From assembly GCA_016193545.1 (NCBI GenBank), contig JACPSA010000063.1:694-26263 (forward strand): 25,570 bases of DNA, given 5' to 3'. The position numbers and the translations under genes were made by a program. Below the pieces are notes generated by a model. The model did not search any database, was not told the origin of the DNA, and saw only the letters and a program-made list of their open reading frames with translations. This DNA comes from Chloroflexota bacterium (GTDB taxonomy: Bacteria; Chloroflexota; Dehalococcoidia; Dehalococcoidales; UBA2162). Positions 21,427 through 25,570 of the stretch are shown here, piece by piece (position 1 is the first letter of the stretch; each line of letters begins with the position of its first letter).

Positions 21427-23238
21427 TCAGGCAGGGTGATATTGTTCCAGGGTTGGTGCGCTCAAGGTCTCGAACATGTGGTGATAGAGTCCTTGTTTTG
21501 CCATGAGTTCCCGGTGAGAACCGGTCTCGGCAATTTTTCCGTGTTCGAGGACGATAATACGGTCGGCATTGGTCACCGTGGACAGCCGGTGGGCAATGAT
21601 GATGCAGGTACGCCCATGGGAAAGGCGCTGCAGTGATGCCTGCATAATGCGTTCAGTGTTGGTATCCACGCTGGAGGTGGCTTCATCCAGTATCAGAATG
21701 GCAGGATTAGCCAGAATGGCTCGGGCCAGGCAGACAAGCTGGCGTTGGCCAGCGCTGAGATTACCTCCCCTTTCCCCGACTTGAGTATCGTAGCCGCGCT
21801 CCATGAGGGTAATGGAGTCATGGACACCGGCCGCTTTGGCCGCCTCGATGACCTCTTCGTGGCTGGCCTCAAGGTGTCCATATTTTATATTGTCCTCAAT
21901 GCTACCGGAAAAGAGGAAGGGGTCCTGAGGCACAATACCTATCTGGTGTCTTAATGACTGCTGGGTGACTGAATTCACATTGTAGCCATCGATGAGTACC
22001 TCACCCTTGGTTACCTCATAAAAGCGAGCAATAAGGCTGGTCAGGCTGCTTTTGCCCGCTCCGGTTCGTCCCGCTATAGCTACCGTCTCCCCCGGGTTAA
22101 CGGTGAGGTCTATATCGTGGAGTATCTCCGTACCAGGGTCATAGGCGAAGCCAACATGTTGAAACTTGACTTCCCCTTTTAGCGGGGGCATCTCAACCGC
22201 TTGAGGACTATCTTTGATTTCAGGTTTGACATCAATCAGTTCGAAGATGCGTGCGCCGGAGGCCATTGCCATCTGGAGGTCGGTATACAGCATCGTCAGT
22301 TCTTGCACCGGAGCAAAGAAGCGCTGGATATAGAGTAGAAAAGCCAGCAGGACACCGGGAGTCGTCTGTCCGGCCAGGACCTGAAAGCCGCCGAAGATAA
22401 GAACCAGAACAAAGGCACCGTCAGTTAGTATCTGTACTGTGGGCATCATTACCGCTTGCAGCTTGACTGCCTCTACGTTAGCATCCAGATTTGCCTTGTT
22501 GACCGTGTTAAATTGCCCCAGGTTGACCTCCTCCCGGGACAGGCTTTGGACCACTCGGACTCCCGATATGGTCTCTTGCAGATTGTCATTAACTACAGCA
22601 ATAGCCTGGCGTACCCTGATGAAGACACGGCGGGCATACTGCTGCCAGACGGCCATCACGATGGCTAAAACTGGCACCACGGTTAGGGTGAGCAGGGCTA
22701 GTCGGGCGTTCATGGTCATCATAATTACAGTGATTGCTATCAGTGTCAGGACATCGGCGGCAAGCATAACGATATCTTGAGTGAGCAGCGTCTGCAACTG
22801 GTCGACATCATTTTGCACGCGGGACATGATTTTGCCCACTTTGTTATGGTCGAAGAAACTCAATGATAGCTGATGAAGGTGGTCGAACATCTCGGTGCGC
22901 AGTCTGAAGAGAATCCTTTGCCCGGCGTAGGATAGGTATAGGGTTTCCAGGTATTGACCACCCCACATTAACAGCGCCGCACCGAGATAGGCAAGAGCGG
23001 CGATACTGAGACCACCAAGGTTACCAGTTTTGATGAATTTATCTGTGGCTATAAATACCAGATAGGGCATAGCCAGATTAGCCACAGTACGGGTCAGCGT
23101 GCCGGCCACTGCCCGCGCTAAATCAGATTTGACCCAGGCCAGGTACTTGGGTAGTCTTCTGATAACCCGACTGTCATATACCTTACCCAGTACGCCGTCT
23201 TCATCTCTGGCATCGAGAGTACTATGTAACCGCCACAT
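21427..23238 (-). CDS. ABC exporter half-transporter, canonical ATP site (heterodimer subunit 2)
   Basis: An ABC exporter half with six membrane segments and a nucleotide-binding domain. I choose the ATG at 23238 (603 aa, MWRLHSTLDARDED). The longer frame from 23271 encodes an improbable run of nine glycines, because that DNA is the GGAGG-rich ribosome site. Counting from that ATG, Walker A is GRTGAGKSS (390-398), the Q-loop is VPQDPFLFSG, and Walker B is ILILDE with catalytic Glu519 and switch His550. The signature is LSAGQ instead of LSGGQ (494-498). With the partner encoded just upstream this fits the BmrC/BmrD or TM287/288 type of heterodimeric multidrug exporter. The substrate is not determined. 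Confidence 0.92.
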   Translation of the reverse strand: MWRLHSTLDARDEDGVLGKVYDSRVIRRLPKYLAWVKSDLARAVAGTLTRTVANLAMPYLVFIATDKFIKTGNLGGLSIAALAYLGAALLMWGGQYLETLYLSYAGQRILFRLRTEMFDHLHQLSLSFFDHNKVGKIMSRVQNDVDQLQTLLTQDIVMLAADVLTLIAITVIMMTMNARLALLTLTVVPVLAIVMAVWQQYARRVFIRVRQAIAVVNDNLQETISGVRVVQSLSREEVNLGQFNTVNKANLDANVEAVKLQAVMMPTVQILTDGAFVLVLIFGGFQVLAGQTTPGVLLAFLLYIQRFFAPVQELTMLYTDLQMAMASGARIFELIDVKPEIKDSPQAVEMPPLKGEVKFQHVGFAYDPGTEILHDIDLTVNPGETVAIAGRTGAGKSSLTSLIARFYEVTKGEVLIDGYNVNSVTQQSLRHQIGIVPQDPFLFSGSIEDNIKYGHLEASHEEVIEAAKAAGVHDSITLMERGYDTQVGERGGNLSAGQRQLVCLARAILANPAILILDEATSSVDTNTERIMQASLQRLSHGRTCIIIAHRLSTVTNADRIIVLEHGKIAETGSHRELMAKQGLYHHMFETLSAPTLEQYHPA

Positions 23239-23300
23239 TCCGCCTCCTCCCCCTCCGCCTCCACCCTCCACCCCAGTCGCCGCCGCCGTGAAATACCATA

Positions 23301-25058
23301 CTATTGCGCCTCCGTTAACTTTTCGGCAGAATCCTGAGTTGCGGCCAGTTGCGACAGGTATGTTTGCCGATAAAGGCCGTCCCTGGCCATCAGTTTTTCG
23401 TGTTTACCCATCTCCGCTATATGTCCATCCTTGAGCATGAGGATGATGTCCGCATTCCTGATAATGGGCAGGCGATGGGTAATAATAAAGGTGGTTCGTC
23501 CCTGGATAAGTTTGTCCAGTGCCAGACGGATGAGGTGCTCGGTTTCGGCATCCACGCTGGAAGTGGAGTCATCCAGGATAAGGATACTGGGATTCATCAG
23601 CAGCGCCCGCGCGATGACCAGCCGCTGTTTCTCACCGCCGGAAAGGGTAACGCCCCGTTCGCCTACCCAGGTGTTATAGCTATCGGGCAGGCTCTGGATA
23701 AAGTCATGAATTTGAGCGGCTTTGGCGGCGGTGACTATCTGCTCCATCGTAGCCTCCGGTGCGCCGTAGGCAATATTGTCTCGAATGGTGGCTGAGAATA
23801 GAAAGACATCCTGTTGGGCTATCGCCACATTCCGGCGTAGTGAGACCAGGGTCACATCACGGATGTCAATACCATCAACGGTAATATGTCCACTGCTGAC
23901 ATCATAGAATCGGGAGATGAGATTAATCAGGGTGCTCTTGCCGCTACCCGAGCCACCCAAAAGAGCCACCAACTGCCCTGGTTGCACGCTAAAGCTGATG
24001 TCGTTAAGCGCCGGACCCAGCGAATCATAGCTGAAGCTAACATTTTCAAATGAGACCTGGCCATTTAGCTTGCCTAGCTTGGTAGCATTGGTTTTCTCTT
24101 TGACCAGTGACTCGGCATCAATTATCTCCAGAATACGCTGGCCGGCTGATACCGTGCGGGAAAACATGTTGACGATAAAGCCTAACCGACGAATGGGTTG
24201 GGCCAGCATTCCCATATAGAGGATGAACTGGGTTATCCCACCCATGGTCAGACTGCCGGTGATAACCTGGCCTCCGCCATACCATAGAATCAGAGCCGTC
24301 GGTAGACTTAGCAAAAATGCCATCATGGGCATATTAAGAGCTTGCAGACGGGCGGCGCCGGTTTGGGCATCGTAGAGCTTTCTGGCGTCGGCGGCGAATT
24401 TCTGACTCTCTGCCTGCTGGCGCGAGAAAGCCTTGACCACTCTGATGCCACTCAGGCTTTCTTGTAGCGTGGTGCCCAGAGCGCCCATTAGCTGTTGGAC
24501 TCTGAGCCAGACGGGACGGAGACGCTTACCGACAACAATGGCTCGCCAGGCAATAGCCGGCATAAAAGCTAAAGTGAGCAGCGCCAGTTTCCAGTCCAGC
24601 GCGATTAGAATGTAAGCGATACCGCCTATCAGCAAAACTGTCTGGCCGAGGGTTAGCAGGCCCTCGCCGAGGAACCTGCGTACAGCCTCGATATCGACGG
24701 TGGCGCGGGACATCAGCTGGCCGGTCTGGGCTTTATCATGATAAGCAAAACTGAGCCGTTGCAGGCGGTCGTAGATGGCATTCCTGATATCATAGGACAC
24801 TCGCTGAGAGACGACTTGTGTCAGATACCGGTTGCTGTAGGCGGTGAGACCCCTCAGGATACTGGCGCTAATGATAATAATGGCTGCGATGATGAGGGAA
24901 TGGCGCTGCCCGGAACTAAGCACGGTATCAATACCCTGGCCCAGTACCCTAGGTATAATCAAGCTGAAGGCGGTGGTGGCTATCAGGCAGATAAAAGCGA
25001 ACAGCAATACCCGCCAGTATTTTTTAGTGAAGACCAGTAATCGTAGTACAATTCTCAT
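23301..25058 (-). CDS. ABC exporter half-transporter, degenerate Walker B (heterodimer subunit 1)
   Basis: A 585-aa ABC exporter half: membrane domain to about residue 310, then the nucleotide-binding domain. Walker A is GGSGSGKST (368-376), the Q-loop is AQQDVFLFSA, the signature is the standard LSGGE (472-476), and the switch His is H528. After Walker B the catalytic glutamate is replaced by Asp497 (LILDDSTSSVD). In heterodimeric exporters this marks the degenerate site. Combined with the LSAGQ signature of subunit 2 it makes one degenerate and one functional ATP site. The start follows the PadR-type gene by 45 nt, and the second subunit follows 62 nt downstream. Such regulator-exporter operons are commonly drug-responsive. 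Confidence 0.92.
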   Translation of the reverse strand: MRIVLRLLVFTKKYWRVLLFAFICLIATTAFSLIIPRVLGQGIDTVLSSGQRHSLIIAAIIIISASILRGLTAYSNRYLTQVVSQRVSYDIRNAIYDRLQRLSFAYHDKAQTGQLMSRATVDIEAVRRFLGEGLLTLGQTVLLIGGIAYILIALDWKLALLTLAFMPAIAWRAIVVGKRLRPVWLRVQQLMGALGTTLQESLSGIRVVKAFSRQQAESQKFAADARKLYDAQTGAARLQALNMPMMAFLLSLPTALILWYGGGQVITGSLTMGGITQFILYMGMLAQPIRRLGFIVNMFSRTVSAGQRILEIIDAESLVKEKTNATKLGKLNGQVSFENVSFSYDSLGPALNDISFSVQPGQLVALLGGSGSGKSTLINLISRFYDVSSGHITVDGIDIRDVTLVSLRRNVAIAQQDVFLFSATIRDNIAYGAPEATMEQIVTAAKAAQIHDFIQSLPDSYNTWVGERGVTLSGGEKQRLVIARALLMNPSILILDDSTSSVDAETEHLIRLALDKLIQGRTTFIITHRLPIIRNADIILMLKDGHIAEMGKHEKLMARDGLYRQTYLSQLAATQDSAEKLTEAQ

Positions 25059-25103
25059 TTTGTATTCATTTACACTTTACCCGGGTTTTAGGGTGCTTTA
25101 AAG

Positions 25104-25570
25104 CTAGTCTTTCAAGATTTCCTCATAAGCACGGGAGATAACCTTACGGATGCGCTTCAGTTTTTCGGTGTCGGCGGTATGTGCCTTATCTCTCAGCAGC
25201 TCGGCAAGTCTTCCGAACTCGTGCATCGTCCCCCTTATATCATCGGTATTCTCAGGTTTCCACCATTCCTTCATGCGGTTCTCGATTTTTTCGTCGAACT
25301 CGTTGTGCTCGGCAAGGAACCGGTGGCCTTCATCGGTGATAGTGTAGACTCTTTTGCCGTCCTGCTCTACGCCAGTGATATGGCCCATTTCCTCGAGCAT
25401 CTGTAGGGTAGGGTAGACAGTACCCGGGCTTGGCGTGTAGAAGCCATAGAAGCGTTTTTCCAGCGCACGGATAATCTCGTATCCATAGCTTGGCTTATCT
25501 TTGAGGTGGCGCAGGATAATGTATCTGAAGACTCCCCTGCGGAAGGGTCTTTCATGGCGCAGCCCGCTAA
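25104..25570 (-). CDS. PadR-family transcriptional regulator (5' end outside window)
   Basis: A regulator open from the right edge of the window. The readable N-terminal part contains LRHERPFRRGVFRYIILRHL then KPSYGYEIIRALEKRF and TPSPGTVYPTLQMLEEMG, the PadR winged-helix domain with its typical YP.L..LE recognition region. A wing with DGKRVYTITDEGHRFL and a charged helical C-terminal dimerisation part follow. The upstream end and start codon are missing. It is the first visible gene of the exporter operon and most likely represses it, releasing DNA when a ligand binds. The ligand is unknown. Confidence 0.92.
   Translation of the reverse strand, partial: SGLRHERPFRRGVFRYIILRHLKDKPSYGYEIIRALEKRFYGFYTPSPGTVYPTLQMLEEMGHITGVEQDGKRVYTITDEGHRFLAEHNEFDEKIENRMKEWWKPENTDDIRGTMHEFGRLAELLRDKAHTADTEKLKRIRKVISRAYEEILKD

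Noticed and set aside
23239..23271. Poly-glycine N-terminal extension of exporter subunit 2
   Set aside because: The glycine codons are the purine-rich ribosome-binding tract; the ATG at 23238 fits the family better.
23099..23434. Plus-strand frame with a poly-proline run
   Set aside because: Antisense of the GGAGG-rich ribosome site and start of the second exporter subunit.

Overview
The window looks like a chromosome segment of an anaerobic bacterium, most likely Chloroflexota of the class Dehalococcoidia. The hints are two extracytoplasmic solute-binding lipoproteins that follow their lipobox with a long Thr/Pro-rich linker (CAPAPTTP...), a tungsten-type aldehyde:ferredoxin oxidoreductase (AOR) locus, a very small DUF5679-like zinc-ribbon gene and a stand-alone pyruvate carboxylase B subunit. 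This placement is inference; no rRNA or other marker is present. Most genes lie on the minus strand.

Region 1 (1-6021, minus). A complete AOR-family gene (4150-6021) is followed by six tandem paralogous small genes (162-184 aa, family not recognised), and then by the start of a second, closely similar AOR that runs off the left edge. Each full AOR start is preceded by sigma70-type promoter matches with 17-bp spacers (two for the complete AOR, one for the partial AOR). The spacers between the small genes are not random: on the minus strand they still encode decayed copies of the last ~30 codons of the AOR. The array therefore seems to have grown by duplication of an [AOR 3' end + small gene] module, or by loss of AOR bodies from alternating pairs. 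This is the most unusual thing in the window.

Region 2 (6210-10800, minus). Two paralogous family-5 (Dpp/Opp-type) substrate-binding lipoproteins lie in separate transcription units, each with a strong intrinsic terminator. Their upstream regions can fold: the first contains a terminator-like hairpin and the second a nested two-stem structure. No permease or ATPase gene is next to them.

Region 3 (10630-17170). A membrane-anchored patatin-like phospholipase (plus) converges on tRNA-Gly(CCC). Then come a frameshifted membrane protein with an InlB-type repeat, an MFS transporter, a divergently transcribed Old Yellow Enzyme-type flavin oxidoreductase, a pyruvate/oxaloacetate carboxyltransferase lacking a biotin domain, and a 46-aa four-cysteine protein.

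Region 4 (17398-21110, minus). A compact five-gene cluster encodes a coiled-coil protein, a transglutaminase-like protein, an unrecognised 234-aa protein, a short archaeal-length thymidylate synthase with all the main catalytic residues, and a lipoprotein resembling a gluzincin peptidase but with a changed first zinc ligand.

Region 5 (21197-25570, minus). A cluster of palindromes is followed by an operon for a PadR-type regulator (5' end outside the window) and a heterodimeric ABC exporter with one degenerate and one canonical ATP site.
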